Source: Hoeflea_A sp965216535 (GTDB taxonomy: Bacteria; Pseudomonadota; Alphaproteobacteria; Rhizobiales; Rhizobiaceae). From it: a stretch of 64,000 nt of DNA. The notes below the pieces were generated by a model that ran no database searches, was not told the DNA's origin, and saw only the letters and a program-made list of their open reading frames with translations. The stretch lies in contig OZ244175.1 in NCBI GenBank assembly GCA_965216535.1, forward strand, positions 7,440,001 to 7,504,000, written 5' to 3'. Below are positions 24,196 through 33,503 of this stretch, one piece after another; within the stretch, counting starts at the first letter, position 1; each line of letters begins with the position of its first letter. A program made the position numbers and the translations under genes.

Positions 24196-25035
24196 TCAGC
24201 TCCCCGACTGCATGTAAGCGGCGAAGGCATCCTTGTAGTCGGGATGCCACCGACTGAGCGCCGGTCGGTTTTCGATTATATCCCCGGCGTTCCAGGCAAT
24301 GCGCTTCTCGTCAATTTCGCGGGTCACGTCATTGTCCGGGCACAGGATGTAGAAGTCACCGCGGTTCATGCTCTCGACAAAGAAGGCAACGGTCTGATCT
24401 GCTGTCCAGGCGGATGCCGGCTTTTCGGATGCATTGATCATGCCGGTGTAAACAAAGCCGGGGATCAACAGATGCGCCGTGATGCGGTGACCTTCGCCGG
24501 TTCGCAACTCGTGTGAGAGGGCTTCGGTGAAGGCCTTCAGTGCTGCCTTGGAGACGTTGTAAGCCGGGTTCCCCGGTGGCGTAGTGATGCCCTGCTTGGA
24601 TCCTGTGTTGATGATCGCGCCCGGCCTGCCCCGAGCGATCATCTTGGGCGCGAAAACCTGTGTCCCATGGACGGCGCCCCACAGGTTCACATCCAGCATC
24701 CGCTCCCAAGGCTCCTGCGACCCCAACGTTGAGGATTGACCGCCTACGCCCGCGTTGTTCATCAGGATGTCCGCCCCTCCGAACCGATCTGCTATCCGTT
24801 TTTCCAGAGCTTCAAGTTGCGCCCTTTCCGCCACATCGAGTTCGGCCGCCATGACATCGGCAGCACCTGCATTGCTAACGATATCAGCGGCTTGAGAAAG
24901 CCTGCCTCCATCCCGGTCGGCGATCACCACCCGCATTCCGAGGCTGGCAAAATGCACCGCGGCAGCCAGGCCAATGCCGGAAGCGCCGCCGGTGACAACA
25001 GCGACGGATTCGGAACGGAGTGCAGAGTGAGCCAT
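24196..25035 (-). CDS. Short-chain dehydrogenase/reductase
   Basis: Classical SDR of 279 residues from the ATG at 25035, which is preceded by AAGGAC; a longer frame to 25077 is rejected. Cofactor motif TGGASGIG, NNAGVGG, an Ser-containing strand INTGSKQG and the YNVSK catalytic motif are all present. Lies 66 bases downstream of another SDR on the same strand and convergent to the LysR gene. The pair may be co-transcribed. Substrate unknown. Confidence 0.88.
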   Translation of the reverse strand: MAHSALRSESVAVVTGGASGIGLAAAVHFASLGMRVVIADRDGGRLSQAADIVSNAGAADVMAAELDVAERAQLEALEKRIADRFGGADILMNNAGVGGQSSTLGSQEPWERMLDVNLWGAVHGTQVFAPKMIARGRPGAIINTGSKQGITTPPGNPAYNVSKAALKAFTEALSHELRTGEGHRITAHLLIPGFVYTGMINASEKPASAWTADQTVAFFVESMNRGDFYILCPDNDVTREIDEKRIAWNAGDIIENRPALSRWHPDYKDAFAAYMQSGS

Positions 25036-25101
25036 GAACAGGTCCTTTTTCTTTGCATGAGCTAAAGGCAGACCCATCGCAAGATGGGCCTGCCCGGTAC
25101 C

Positions 25102-25986
25102 TCAAGCCGCGTTCTCAGTTGCCGTGTTCAGCTTCAGCATGCCCTCCATGCCGTAGGCCGTGAACAAGGCTTGGGTGACCTGCTCTGCCTGTTCGTTGTA
25201 GGGAATGATCGGATCTGCCATTCCGCTTTTATCGACCTCATAGCGAAACGATCGTTTGCCCGGCGCGGTATGGATCACCTCCACCACAGCATCCGCCACG
25301 ATCTGCGGCACTTGAAGCGGGTTGCCTGCCAGTGATTCTCCCATGCTTTGCAGCATGGCGTCGGGAGCCCCTGCGAGGTCGCCATAGCCGGCGTCGCGGT
25401 CCGGCGACGAGGGCGCGATCAGGTTGGCAAAGAAGTTCGTCGGGAAACCGCCGGGCTCGATGACGGCCACGTCGACTCCCGATTGGCTCAGCTCCCACCG
25501 ATAGTTTTCGCTCATCGCCTCCACGGCCCATTTCGCAGCGTTGTAGGGGCCCAAAAACGGAATGGTCACACGGCCCAAGAGGCTCGTTATATTGAGAATC
25601 AGCCCTGACCGTCTCGCGCGCATCTGCGGCAGGACCGCGCGGATCATCCGCTGGACACCAAACACGTTCACGTCGAACACACGCTGGAAGTCTTCGGCGG
25701 AAAAATTCTCCTGCAAACCATGTGCGCCTGCACCCGCATTGTTCACCAGAACGTCGATGCCGCCAAGCGCCGCCTCGGCTGCGGCAACGCCCGCTTCGAC
25801 CGAGGCGTCGACAGTCACGTCAATGTCGACGACTTCCACTCCCATCGCCCGCAACGTTTGCGCCGCCTCTTTGTTGCGTCCTTCCGGAACGCGGACGGTA
25901 CCGGCAACGCGATGGCCGGCTTTGACCAGATCGCCCGCGATGATGTGGCCAAATCCGCTGCTGGCACCTGTGACGAGAATCTTCAT
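25102..25986 (-). CDS. Short-chain dehydrogenase/reductase
   Basis: SDR of 294 residues from the ATG at 25986, where MKILVTGASSGFGH begins with the cofactor motif; a longer frame to 26037 adds only a non-homologous leader. NNAGAGAHG, NITSLLG and the YNAAK catalytic motif are visible. The GFG variant of the glycine motif and the hydrophobic face after YNAAKWAVEA resemble the retinol/17-beta-hydroxysteroid-like SDR branch. A divergent LysR gene begins 98 bases away and is the likely regulator. Confidence 0.88.
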   Translation of the reverse strand: MKILVTGASSGFGHIIAGDLVKAGHRVAGTVRVPEGRNKEAAQTLRAMGVEVVDIDVTVDASVEAGVAAAEAALGGIDVLVNNAGAGAHGLQENFSAEDFQRVFDVNVFGVQRMIRAVLPQMRARRSGLILNITSLLGRVTIPFLGPYNAAKWAVEAMSENYRWELSQSGVDVAVIEPGGFPTNFFANLIAPSSPDRDAGYGDLAGAPDAMLQSMGESLAGNPLQVPQIVADAVVEVIHTAPGKRSFRYEVDKSGMADPIIPYNEQAEQVTQALFTAYGMEGMLKLNTATENAA

Positions 25987-26083
25987 TTCGCTGTCTCCTG
26001 GTTGGCGACCCGGTCGTGGGTCGGTCTGATAGGCCAAAGTAGGGCTTGCCCAAAGATCGCAACAGAGGTACCCAATTGAACGG

Positions 26084-27004
26084 ATGGTTGCGGAATTTAG
26101 AACAATCGGGCTGCCGGCTCTGATCAGCTTTCATGCCGTGGCGCGCCTCGGTGGCATCAGTGCCGCTGCTGATCACCTGGGGATGGCGAAATCCGGGGTG
26201 AGCCGTCACATTTCGCGCCTTGAAGAGCATCTTTCCGTCAAGCTCGTCGAGCGCAGCGGCCGATCGGTGAAACTCACCCCAACAGGCCTGCGGCTTGATC
26301 AGCGCGTCAAATCCATCCTGGCGGACATCGATTTGCTGGATGATATCGCCCGCGAGGAAAGCGGGGACGTGTCTGGCCAGGTCAACCTGGCTGCAACTGC
26401 GGAATTTGGCACCGTGATCGCCTCGACCCTGCTTCCAGCAGTCCACGAGCGGTTTCCTGACCTGACTTTGGTGATGCGCTCCGCCTACGACTTCGAGGAT
26501 ATGCAGGATCCCAACACGGATCTGGCCTTTCGGATCGGCACTTTCGACGACGATCGACTCGTCGCCAAGGAATTGGGCAGTTTTCGGTGTTGGCTGGTGG
26601 CGTCACCAGAGCTCGCTGCCAAGCGTGGCGTGAAGACCCCGCAGGATCTCGAAAAACAGCCTTGCCTCGTGTTCCGCGATGACCGCCCCGATACCACCTG
26701 GACGTTTTTCTCGCCCGGCGATGTTTCTCCCATCAAGGTCAAGGGACCCTTGGCCACACGAAGCTTCGCTGTTCTGTTCGACCTGGCAATGACTGGTCAG
26801 GGCTTTGCATTCTTGCCCGAATTCATGCTCGGCAATGCCCTCGAAAACGGCACGCTGGTTCGCTGCCTGCCGGACCACGTCTCGCGGCCCTATTCCGTGT
26901 ATCTGACATTCCGGCCCGGAACACGACGAATCGCCCGGGTCGATGCGGTTGCGTCTCTCACTGAGGAACTGATCCCGCCGATCCTGTCCAACGACGCTGG
27001 CTGA
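26084..27004 (+). CDS. LysR-type regulator
   Basis: Regulator of 306 residues, with an N-terminal helix-turn-helix ALISFHAVARLGGISAAADH followed by LGMAKSGVSRHISRLEEHL. It belongs to the GcvA/DsdC-like or AaeR-like LysR branch judging by RLGGISAAADHLG and SGVSRHISRLE. Divergent from the SDR genes at 25986 with a 97-base gap, so it probably controls them. Its 3' end faces the iron alcohol dehydrogenase gene. Confidence 0.9.
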   Translation: MVAEFRTIGLPALISFHAVARLGGISAAADHLGMAKSGVSRHISRLEEHLSVKLVERSGRSVKLTPTGLRLDQRVKSILADIDLLDDIAREESGDVSGQVNLAATAEFGTVIASTLLPAVHERFPDLTLVMRSAYDFEDMQDPNTDLAFRIGTFDDDRLVAKELGSFRCWLVASPELAAKRGVKTPQDLEKQPCLVFRDDRPDTTWTFFSPGDVSPIKVKGPLATRSFAVLFDLAMTGQGFAFLPEFMLGNALENGTLVRCLPDHVSRPYSVYLTFRPGTRRIARVDAVASLTEELIPPILSNDAG

Positions 27005-27038
27005 TGGGAGTGGCGGACGCTCGGAAGTTTCTGAGGTT

Positions 27039-28193
27039 TCAGAGAGCCTTCGTGTAAATATCCAGAGCCGCCTCGAGCGTCATTTCGCGCGGGTTGTTGA
27101 TCAGCAGGCGTTCTTGTTTCATGGCGTCTTCGGCCAGCATCGGAAGGTGATTGTGATTGACGCCGAGTTCGGAGAGGCGTGACGGTATGCCCAGTTCGGG
27201 ACCCAGTTTCAGGAAACCGTCGATCAGCCCGGCGGCGCGCTCCGCCTCAGACTTGCCGACGAGATCCGGGAAGACGATCGGACCGAGTTCGGCATAGGCG
27301 CCTGCGGCTTCCGGCAAATTGTGTTCGAGCACATGCGGCAGGACCAACGCATTCGACAGGCCGTGCGGGATATGGAAATGGCCGCCCAACGGATAGGCCA
27401 GCGCATGGACCGCCGCGACGGGGGCGTTGGCGAAGGCCATGCCCGCCAGCATCGATCCCAGCAACATCTTCGCCCGCGCATCCCTGTTCTCCGGGCTGAA
27501 GCAGGCGGTGCGGATGTTGGAGCCCAGAAGCTCAAGCGCCTGCTTGGCGAGACAGTCCGAAACGACGTTTTTCAGCCGTTTCGAGGTGAATGCTTCGATC
27601 GCGTGGACCATGGCGTCGATGCCGGTTGCAGCGGTGACCGCAGCAGGCAGACCCACGGTCAGCTCAGCGTCGAGAATCGCGTAATCAGGCAGAAGCTGAG
27701 GGGCGACGACGCCCTTTTTCTCATTCGTGCCGGTCGTGACGATCGAGATCGGCGTCACCTCGGAGCCCGTGCCGGCGGTCGTAGGCGCGAGTACGAGCGG
27801 CAGTCTCTCGCCCTTGACGAGATTGACGCCGTACATCTCGGCAATGGGTTGGTCACACTTGAGAAGCAAGGCAATCAGCTTGGCGGTGTCCAGAGACGAC
27901 CCGCCTCCGACCGAGGCAACGCAATCGACACCTTCGGCACGCGCTTCCTCAACCGCATTCAGGATCATCGCCTCGGGCGGGTCCGGTTGCACATCCGAGA
28001 AGGTCCAGACGTCAAGGCCTGCCTTGCGAAACCCGTCGAGCGCGGCATCGGCAAGACCGAGTTCAAGGATCATTGCATCGGTGACGAAGGCGACCTTGCG
28101 GCAGCCGCGAGCTGCCAGAAATTCGCCAATTTTGGCAGTCCCGCCGATCTCGGCCAGGACGGACGGGGTCGTCTGAAAGCTGAAAGTATCCAT
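27039..28193 (-). CDS. Iron-containing (group III) alcohol dehydrogenase
   Basis: Metal-dependent dehydrogenase of 384 residues. The NAD-binding loop VASVGGGSSLDTAKLIA, the TTAGTGSE segment, and metal ligands in GIDAMVHAIEAF and ALAYPLGGHFHIPHG are present. Oxidises or reduces primary alcohols/aldehydes; class members include lactaldehyde reductase and maleylacetate reductase. It starts 53 bases after the amidase on the same strand, so it may be the last gene of the amidase/COG0523 operon or have its own promoter. Confidence 0.9.
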   Translation of the reverse strand: MDTFSFQTTPSVLAEIGGTAKIGEFLAARGCRKVAFVTDAMILELGLADAALDGFRKAGLDVWTFSDVQPDPPEAMILNAVEEARAEGVDCVASVGGGSSLDTAKLIALLLKCDQPIAEMYGVNLVKGERLPLVLAPTTAGTGSEVTPISIVTTGTNEKKGVVAPQLLPDYAILDAELTVGLPAAVTAATGIDAMVHAIEAFTSKRLKNVVSDCLAKQALELLGSNIRTACFSPENRDARAKMLLGSMLAGMAFANAPVAAVHALAYPLGGHFHIPHGLSNALVLPHVLEHNLPEAAGAYAELGPIVFPDLVGKSEAERAAGLIDGFLKLGPELGIPSRLSELGVNHNHLPMLAEDAMKQERLLINNPREMTLEAALDIYTKAL

Positions 28194-28246
28194 GGTAGGT
28201 GCCTACATCACAGATATGATCGCGATCCGCAACGGACAATTCCGGG

Positions 28247-29677
28247 TCAGGCTGTTTGCGCCAGTTCACGCTCAAACAACTTCTGCGCCATAACGCCGAC
28301 ACGGGCTTCCACGGCTTCCAGTGCATCAAGGATCATGTCTTCGCGGAAGCGCCGCCCGACCATTTGCACCGCCACCGGCATGCCGTCGTGCAACCGGGAG
28401 GACACGATGCCGGCCGGCAGCCCCATGTAGTTCATGGCAAACGACCAGATGCCACAACCCAGAACTTCCATGATTCCGTCCTTGCCATCCGCATCCCGGT
28501 TCCATGAATAAGTCGGAACCGGCAGGAAGGGCGCCAACACGAGCGGATAGCGTTCCAGCAGCAGATTCCACTGGCGGATGAAATGGGCGCGCCGCGCCAT
28601 CTGGCGCAACAATTCATCCTCTTCAAAGGGCGGAAACAGCTCGAAGTATTCATCGAACATGCGATTGATTTCGACGCTGCCGTGTTTGCGGATGTCGGGC
28701 AGCATCAGGACGCTCATTTCTCCCATCAGGGCGCGATAGCCCGTCTCGCCGATCTCGCTGATATCCGGTGTCTCGATCTCGACCACGTCATAGCCGGCGT
28801 CAACCAGACATTCGCGCGCGGTTTCCAGCGCCCGCAGGATCGCGGGATGAGCCTCGAACTGATAGGTATTTGCGGTAAAGCCGACCTTCACCGGACCCTC
28901 AATAGCGGGGCCCTCAAAAGGCGTCGGCACCTGCCAGGGATCATGCGGATCATAGGCAATGGCCGATCGCATGGAGAGGCGCACGTCACGCACCTCGCGA
29001 CAGATCAGCCCCTGCACCGACATCAGTTGCGCGAGCATACCGCGCTCAGCCTTTTGCGAGGGATTGTAGGCAGGTGTGCGTCCGAGCCCCGGCTTGACCG
29101 TGACGGCGCCTGTGGCGGCGGAGGGAAAGCGCAACGAGCCACCAATGTCATTGCCGTGAGCGACGGGGCCCATGCCGCTCATGACCGCAGCCGATGCGCC
29201 GCCGGACGACCCACCGGAAGATGCCCAGTCGTTCCAGGGATTGAAGGTGCGTCCGTGCAGGTCGTTGGTGGTGGTGGCGCGAAACGAGAATTCAGGTGTG
29301 TTCGTGCGACCGATGACAATCGCACCGTCCCTGGTCAAGTTCCTGACGATCGGTGCGTCATCCGGCGCTATGACATCGGCGAAGGCCTTGACGCCGTTGG
29401 GTGTCGCCCTGCCCTTCTGGTCAATGTTTTCCTTGATGGTGACCGGCACACCGTGAAGCGGTCCGACCGGACCCGAGGTCTTCAGGACGACATCAAGGTC
29501 ACGCGCATGGGCAATGGCTTCATCGCCTAGATCATCGACCACGGCATTGAGATGGCCATTGACCGCTCGCATGCGATCAACGGTGGCGGTCATGACCGCC
29601 TCAGCGCTTGTTTCTCGGTTTCTGATGCAATCGGCGAGTTCGCTCGCACTCATTTGCCAGATCGGTGTGTCTGCCAT
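28247..29677 (-). CDS. Amidase-signature-family hydrolase
   Basis: Amidase of 476 residues from the ATG at 29677; a longer frame to 29743 runs into the preceding gene. The Ser-cisSer-Lys triad is visible: Lys in VTIKENIDQKG and the two serines in SSGGSSGGASAAV. No signal peptide. The gene follows the small Cys-containing protein by 19 bases, suggesting it is expressed with the two COG0523 GTPases. Family members hydrolyse amides, carbamates or cyclic imides without a metal cofactor, which would suit growth under zinc limitation if the operon is Zur-regulated (inference). Confidence 0.9.
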   Translation of the reverse strand: MADTPIWQMSASELADCIRNRETSAEAVMTATVDRMRAVNGHLNAVVDDLGDEAIAHARDLDVVLKTSGPVGPLHGVPVTIKENIDQKGRATPNGVKAFADVIAPDDAPIVRNLTRDGAIVIGRTNTPEFSFRATTTNDLHGRTFNPWNDWASSGGSSGGASAAVMSGMGPVAHGNDIGGSLRFPSAATGAVTVKPGLGRTPAYNPSQKAERGMLAQLMSVQGLICREVRDVRLSMRSAIAYDPHDPWQVPTPFEGPAIEGPVKVGFTANTYQFEAHPAILRALETARECLVDAGYDVVEIETPDISEIGETGYRALMGEMSVLMLPDIRKHGSVEINRMFDEYFELFPPFEEDELLRQMARRAHFIRQWNLLLERYPLVLAPFLPVPTYSWNRDADGKDGIMEVLGCGIWSFAMNYMGLPAGIVSSRLHDGMPVAVQMVGRRFREDMILDALEAVEARVGVMAQKLFERELAQTA

Positions 29678-29696
29678 TCTCAATATGCCGGTACGG

Positions 29697-29987
29697 TTAG
29701 TGTTTTTCGACCTGAGTGAGTGTGCCGACACTATCGTCGACATCGTTTCTTGTCACATCTGCCATCGGGGCATGTATTCGCACTGTACGGATGGGTTTGT
29801 CCGGCTCCAGGATACCGATTACCGTCTCGATGTCAGGGCACCCAGGCTCTCGGCACGCAAGTTCGGCAACTGTCAGCGTCGTTTCATCGGACAGGTCCAT
29901 CAACTCTCGGACCCAACCCTTGATGTCGGCAGACTTGGCCCGGAGCCCGTTCTTTTTCGGCGCGAGCGGATTGTTGAACAGCGTCAT
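29697..29987 (-). CDS. Small Cys-containing protein linked to COG0523 GTPases
   Basis: Soluble protein of 96 residues that I cannot name. Its central part reads VAELACREPGCPDIETVIGI, with a C-x4-C pair that could bind a metal or form a disulfide, followed by a segment rich in Val/Ile and ending in charged residues. Start overlaps the CobW-family stop by 4 bases, so it is translated with that gene and likely shares its role in metal handling. No membrane helix or signal peptide. Confidence 0.75.
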   Translation of the reverse strand: MTLFNNPLAPKKNGLRAKSADIKGWVRELMDLSDETTLTVAELACREPGCPDIETVIGILEPDKPIRTVRIHAPMADVTRNDVDDSVGTLTQVEKH

Positions 29988-30973
29988 CCCGTCAAGACCT
30001 CTTCACGAGCAATACAGGCATCGAAGCCTTTCTCAATATCATGACGCGGTAAATCGCGCCCGATAAAAACGATCCGGGTCGTGCGTGGCTCGTTCGGCTT
30101 CCAGGGCCGTTGAGAGTCGCCTTCCAGCATCATGTGAACGCCCTGTGCAACAAAGCGTTCGTCGTCACCCTCGAACGCAATGATTCCCTTCATTCGCAGC
30201 AGATCGGGGCCATGATCGCTGACAATCGTCTGAATCCAGGAAAAGAACCGACCCGGGTTGAGCGGCGCATCGCTCAACAGCGAGAAACTCGTGACATGGT
30301 CATCGTGGTGGTGGTGATGAAAGTGCTTGAGGAAATCCGGCTCGATTTCCAGCACCCGGTCCAGATCAAAAGCATTGCGGCCGATCACCTGATCCAGCGG
30401 CACCTGGCATCGCTCGGTCCGGTGGATCACCGCCGTCGGATTGATCCGGCGGATCCGGGCTTCCACTTCGGTTAAGTCCTGGTGGCTGACGGCATCGACT
30501 TTGTTGAGAAGGACGACATCGGCAAAGGCCAGTTGCACTTGTGCCTCATGGGCCCTGTCGATCTCGGTAAGCAGATGTTTGGCGTCCACCACCGTGACGA
30601 TCGCATCCAGTCTGGACTTCGCCTGCACATCCTCGTCCATGTAGAAGGTCTGCGCGACCGGGGCAGGATCAGCAAGCCCTGTCGTTTCCACGATGATGGC
30701 ATCGAACCGGTCGCGACGTTTCATCAGGCTTTCGATGATGCGAATGAGATCGCCCCGCACGGTGCAGCATATGCAGCCATTGTTCATCTCGAACACTTCT
30801 TCGTCGGCATCGACGACAAGATCGTTGTCGATCCCGACATCGCCGAATTCATTGACGATGACCGCATAGCGCTTGCCGTGATCTTCGGAGAGAATTCTAT
30901 TGAGAAGCGTTGTCTTGCCGGCACCCAGATAGCCGGTCAGAACCGTGACGGGTGTTTTGTCGGTGGCGTTCAC
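29984..30973 (-). CDS. COG0523 (CobW/ZNG1-type) metal-chaperone GTPase
   Basis: G3E-family GTPase of 329 residues. P-loop GYLGAGKTT, the metal-binding CxCC motif within GCICCTVRGDL, VVETTGLADPAP and the NKVD base motif are all present. A His-rich stretch FHHHHHDDH near residue 230 is typical of zinc-linked members. Starts with GTG behind GGGAGA, overlapping the upstream paralogue by 4 bases. With the Zur-like box upstream this is best read as a zinc chaperone or allocation protein rather than a cobalamin protein, as no cobalamin genes are near. Confidence 0.9.
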   Translation of the reverse strand: MNATDKTPVTVLTGYLGAGKTTLLNRILSEDHGKRYAVIVNEFGDVGIDNDLVVDADEEVFEMNNGCICCTVRGDLIRIIESLMKRRDRFDAIIVETTGLADPAPVAQTFYMDEDVQAKSRLDAIVTVVDAKHLLTEIDRAHEAQVQLAFADVVLLNKVDAVSHQDLTEVEARIRRINPTAVIHRTERCQVPLDQVIGRNAFDLDRVLEIEPDFLKHFHHHHHDDHVTSFSLLSDAPLNPGRFFSWIQTIVSDHGPDLLRMKGIIAFEGDDERFVAQGVHMMLEGDSQRPWKPNEPRTTRIVFIGRDLPRHDIEKGFDACIAREEVLTG

Positions 30974-32193
30974 GGGAATCTCCCTGGTGATTTCGTGAGG
31001 TTGGTACGTTTCGGTTTGAAAAGCGCGGAAAAGGCGCTGCCATGGCGTTTGAAGAATCCAATCACTGAAAACGGGGCTTGATTGATTGCAGCCGAAAACA
31101 GTGCGCGGACCGGCTCCGGGTCTATCTCGCTGGTGATGAACACAAGCCGTGTCCTTCGGTCTTCATCAGGCCAGGCGTCGAGCCGGACCGGGTCCGACAG
31201 GACGTGCTGCACCGCATGGACGATCAGCGGGCGGTCGGGGTCTTCTTCGCTTGCGACGATGCCTTTGACACGCAGAAGCCGCTGCCCCGCCGATTGCTGA
31301 AGAATGGAAAGAAACCGTTGGAAGCGCTGATCCGGCAGCGGCGTGTCTGCGACGATGCTGAAGGTGCGGATGCCGGGCCCGTGCCGCGATTGCACAGCGC
31401 TCGATTGTGAGGCGTGATTGTCTTCTGTTGCCAAGGCGGCTTCCAGAGCAAGCCATCCGACGACATCCTCACCGCGATCAACCGCGGAATATGGGCGAGG
31501 AGAAAACAGATCGGGAAGATTGGCCGCCTGGCGGTCAATGATGTCGGCGCTTGCGTTCAGGTAACGCAAGTCTTCTCGCAAAGCATCGACATTCGCTTGA
31601 TCTTGCGGATGTTCCACCAGATCCGTTTTCGTCAGCACGATCCGGTCGGCGAAAGCGACCTGTTTCAGCGCCTCGAAATGATGCTCGACGGAGGTCGCGC
31701 CGGTCATAGTGTCATAAAGGGTGACGAACCCAGCCAATTGAAAAACGTCGAGAGTATCCGCCTCTTCTGTGGCGCCTCTGCTCGTTTTGGTGGCGGACAA
31801 CGCATTGACCAGAGGCGCCGGGTCGCCCAGGCCGCTCATCTCGACGATGACGCGCGAAAACCGGATCGTCGGGTCGCTCTTCGCGACGCTGAAAAGATCG
31901 GACAAAGTGGTCTGAATGTCGGTCGTGCCGGAACAGCAAAGGCAACCGGTCGAGACCTGATTGATGGTTGTTTCACCCTTGCGCACCAACAGGTGATCGA
32001 CAGGGACATCCCCGAACTCGTTGATGACGACAGCGGTATCATGGAAAGCCGGATCGCTCACGAGGGCATTCAGCAGGGTCGACTTGCCCGCGCCGAGAAA
32101 ACCGCTGAGGAGAAACACCGGGAACCGGTCTGGTAATGGCAGATGTGCCTGCTTGCCCGGCTCTACCGCCGGCTCGGGGTCTACTTCTGCCAT
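30970..32193 (-). CDS. COG0523 (CobW-type) GTPase, larger paralogue
   Basis: Second G3E GTPase, 407 residues from the ATG at 32193; an in-frame TTG at 32205 lacks support. P-loop SGFLGAGKSTLLNALV, metal motif GCLCCSG, VEMSGLGDPAPL and LTKTDLV are visible. It is ~80 residues longer than its neighbour, mostly in the middle and C-terminal domain, so the pair are not recent duplicates and probably serve different clients. It is the first gene of the operon downstream of a Zur-like operator. Confidence 0.9.
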   Translation of the reverse strand: MAEVDPEPAVEPGKQAHLPLPDRFPVFLLSGFLGAGKSTLLNALVSDPAFHDTAVVINEFGDVPVDHLLVRKGETTINQVSTGCLCCSGTTDIQTTLSDLFSVAKSDPTIRFSRVIVEMSGLGDPAPLVNALSATKTSRGATEEADTLDVFQLAGFVTLYDTMTGATSVEHHFEALKQVAFADRIVLTKTDLVEHPQDQANVDALREDLRYLNASADIIDRQAANLPDLFSPRPYSAVDRGEDVVGWLALEAALATEDNHASQSSAVQSRHGPGIRTFSIVADTPLPDQRFQRFLSILQQSAGQRLLRVKGIVASEEDPDRPLIVHAVQHVLSDPVRLDAWPDEDRRTRLVFITSEIDPEPVRALFSAAINQAPFSVIGFFKRHGSAFSALFKPKRTNLTKSPGRFP

Positions 32194-32293
32194 GATGACA
32201 ATCAAATAACTCGCGAGGAAATAGCGATCAGTTTCCGTCGGTGTGCCTGGTTATCCCGATACGAACACAACCCGGACGGAAACCTACTCTGAC

Positions 32294-32311
32294 GTTATGT
32301 TATATCATACC
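32294..32311 (-). promoter_or_regulatory. Zur-box-like palindrome upstream of the COG0523 operon
   Basis: GTTATGTTATATCATACC, with 7 of 9 symmetric positions, lies about 100 bases before the COG0523 start in the 270-base divergent gap. It closely resembles the Zur operators known for alphaproteobacteria, whose core is TGTTATAACA. Zur represses such operons when zinc is plentiful, and COG0523 genes are among its commonest targets. The site is seen; the assignment is by recall of the consensus. I see nothing else distinctive in the gap. Confidence 0.65.
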
Positions 32312-32463
32312 GTGGCGAAATCAAGACAGAGTGCAGCAAAGGATCTCTTGATTTCATAGGTATTGTGAGCTCCTCGATGAAGCAATCGGGTGGAATAAGC
32401 AAGTGCTCTGCCCTGGACACCAATTCCGATGCCAAAGCGCGCGAGCTGGTATAGGCTGATCGC

Positions 32464-33408
32464 ATGCGCATTGAAGACTTTAGCGATCTGGTTTTCCGCC
32501 TGACCAACTCGGCTATTGAACTGTCCCCTGACGAGCATCAGAAAGCACAGATCGAAATCCTCAAGGACACGATCGCATTCGACGCTGCCTGGTGGGGCTG
32601 GTCGAACTTCAGCGGAGGGCGCAACAGGCTGATCAACACCGGCCTTCTCGGATTGCCCGGCAGTTTTGAAAGCGCGGTCCGGTCCGTTTTGCATCTGGAC
32701 CCGCTGGTGAAGATCGGCCGCAATCTGGCCGTCTATGGCAAGACGATAGACGTGGAAACGGACGAATTGCCGAACGATTACCGGCACTGTCTGCAAGCCT
32801 ATCGGATCAAGTCCATATTGAACGGGCATTGCCGCCTTCAGGGCGATACCCAGTTCAATTTCTTTCTGTCTCTGTACAAGCAATCCGAGAGAAACAAGTT
32901 TTCGCAAAGCGACACCGAGGACTTCCGGCTGATCCTGCGCCATATCGAGCAAAACCTGTCGCTGACCTTGCGGGCAGAGCTGCGCGGAATGGCGCCAGCG
33001 GGGGGCGAGGCGGCCATTGTCAGCTCAGGCGGCGCTATCATCAGAGCCACCCGCCGGTTTCAGGAACGATTGGCTGCGGAAGGTTTGAGCCGGAGAAAGA
33101 TCGCCGGGATCTTATCCGATTTATCCTATGGGCAGCGGCGCTGGACCGGGGCCAACCTGATGCTCGACGCGTCAACGCACAAGCCTGACCTTGTCCTTAT
33201 ACGGATGGCGGCCAACGATGTTCTCACACGCCTGTCGCCTGGAGAGCGTCGGGTGGCCGATCTGCTGGCCGTCGGCCATACCATGCGCGAAATCGCTGAG
33301 ATCCGTGGCGTTTCTCTCAATACCGTACGTAACCAGGTGGCCGCCATCTACCGGAAAACCGGGGTGAAAAACCGCGCCATGTTGCTCAGCCAAACGGCCT
33401 TGGCGTGA
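32464..33408 (+). CDS. LuxR-family transcriptional regulator
   Basis: Regulator of 314 residues. The C-terminus is a FixJ/LuxR-type helix-turn-helix: LSPGERRVADLLAVGHTMRE followed by VSLNTVRNQVAAIYRKTGVK. The N-terminal ~200 residues have a mixed alpha/beta composition with WWGWSNFSGG and look GAF-like, but no domain can be named securely. It is immediately upstream of, and codirectional with, the LIV importer operon and probably regulates it. Its HTH is similar to that of the SnoaL-LuxR protein downstream of the same operon. Confidence 0.87.
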   Translation: MRIEDFSDLVFRLTNSAIELSPDEHQKAQIEILKDTIAFDAAWWGWSNFSGGRNRLINTGLLGLPGSFESAVRSVLHLDPLVKIGRNLAVYGKTIDVETDELPNDYRHCLQAYRIKSILNGHCRLQGDTQFNFFLSLYKQSERNKFSQSDTEDFRLILRHIEQNLSLTLRAELRGMAPAGGEAAIVSSGGAIIRATRRFQERLAAEGLSRRKIAGILSDLSYGQRRWTGANLMLDASTHKPDLVLIRMAANDVLTRLSPGERRVADLLAVGHTMREIAEIRGVSLNTVRNQVAAIYRKTGVKNRAMLLSQTALA

Positions 33409-33419
33409 TTCTGATTTTG

Positions 33420-33435
33420 TAGTGCATATGCACTA
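33420..33435. promoter_or_regulatory. Perfect 16-bp palindrome before the second LIV importer
   Basis: TAGTGCATATGCACTA is a perfect dyad located 69 bases before the start of the binding-protein gene and 12 bases after the LuxR gene. Perfect 16-base symmetry at this position fits a dimeric regulator's operator for the importer operon, with the LuxR-type proteins on either side as candidates. No second copy was noticed in the window. Confidence 0.55.
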
Positions 33436-33503
33436 TATTGGCCCGTTTCTCCCTTTGTCAGTCTTTGTGCACGTCGCAAGGCATTGGCCAGGGAGGACAC
33501 CAG

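Noticed and set aside
30970..32193. Cobalamin biosynthesis role for the CobW-like genes
   Set aside because: No other cobalamin genes or riboswitch are nearby; the Zur-like box and His-rich segment point to zinc instead.
32305..32952. 215-codon minus-strand frame opposite the LuxR gene
   Set aside because: Shadow of the LuxR gene, whose HTH is clear; no domain in the translation.
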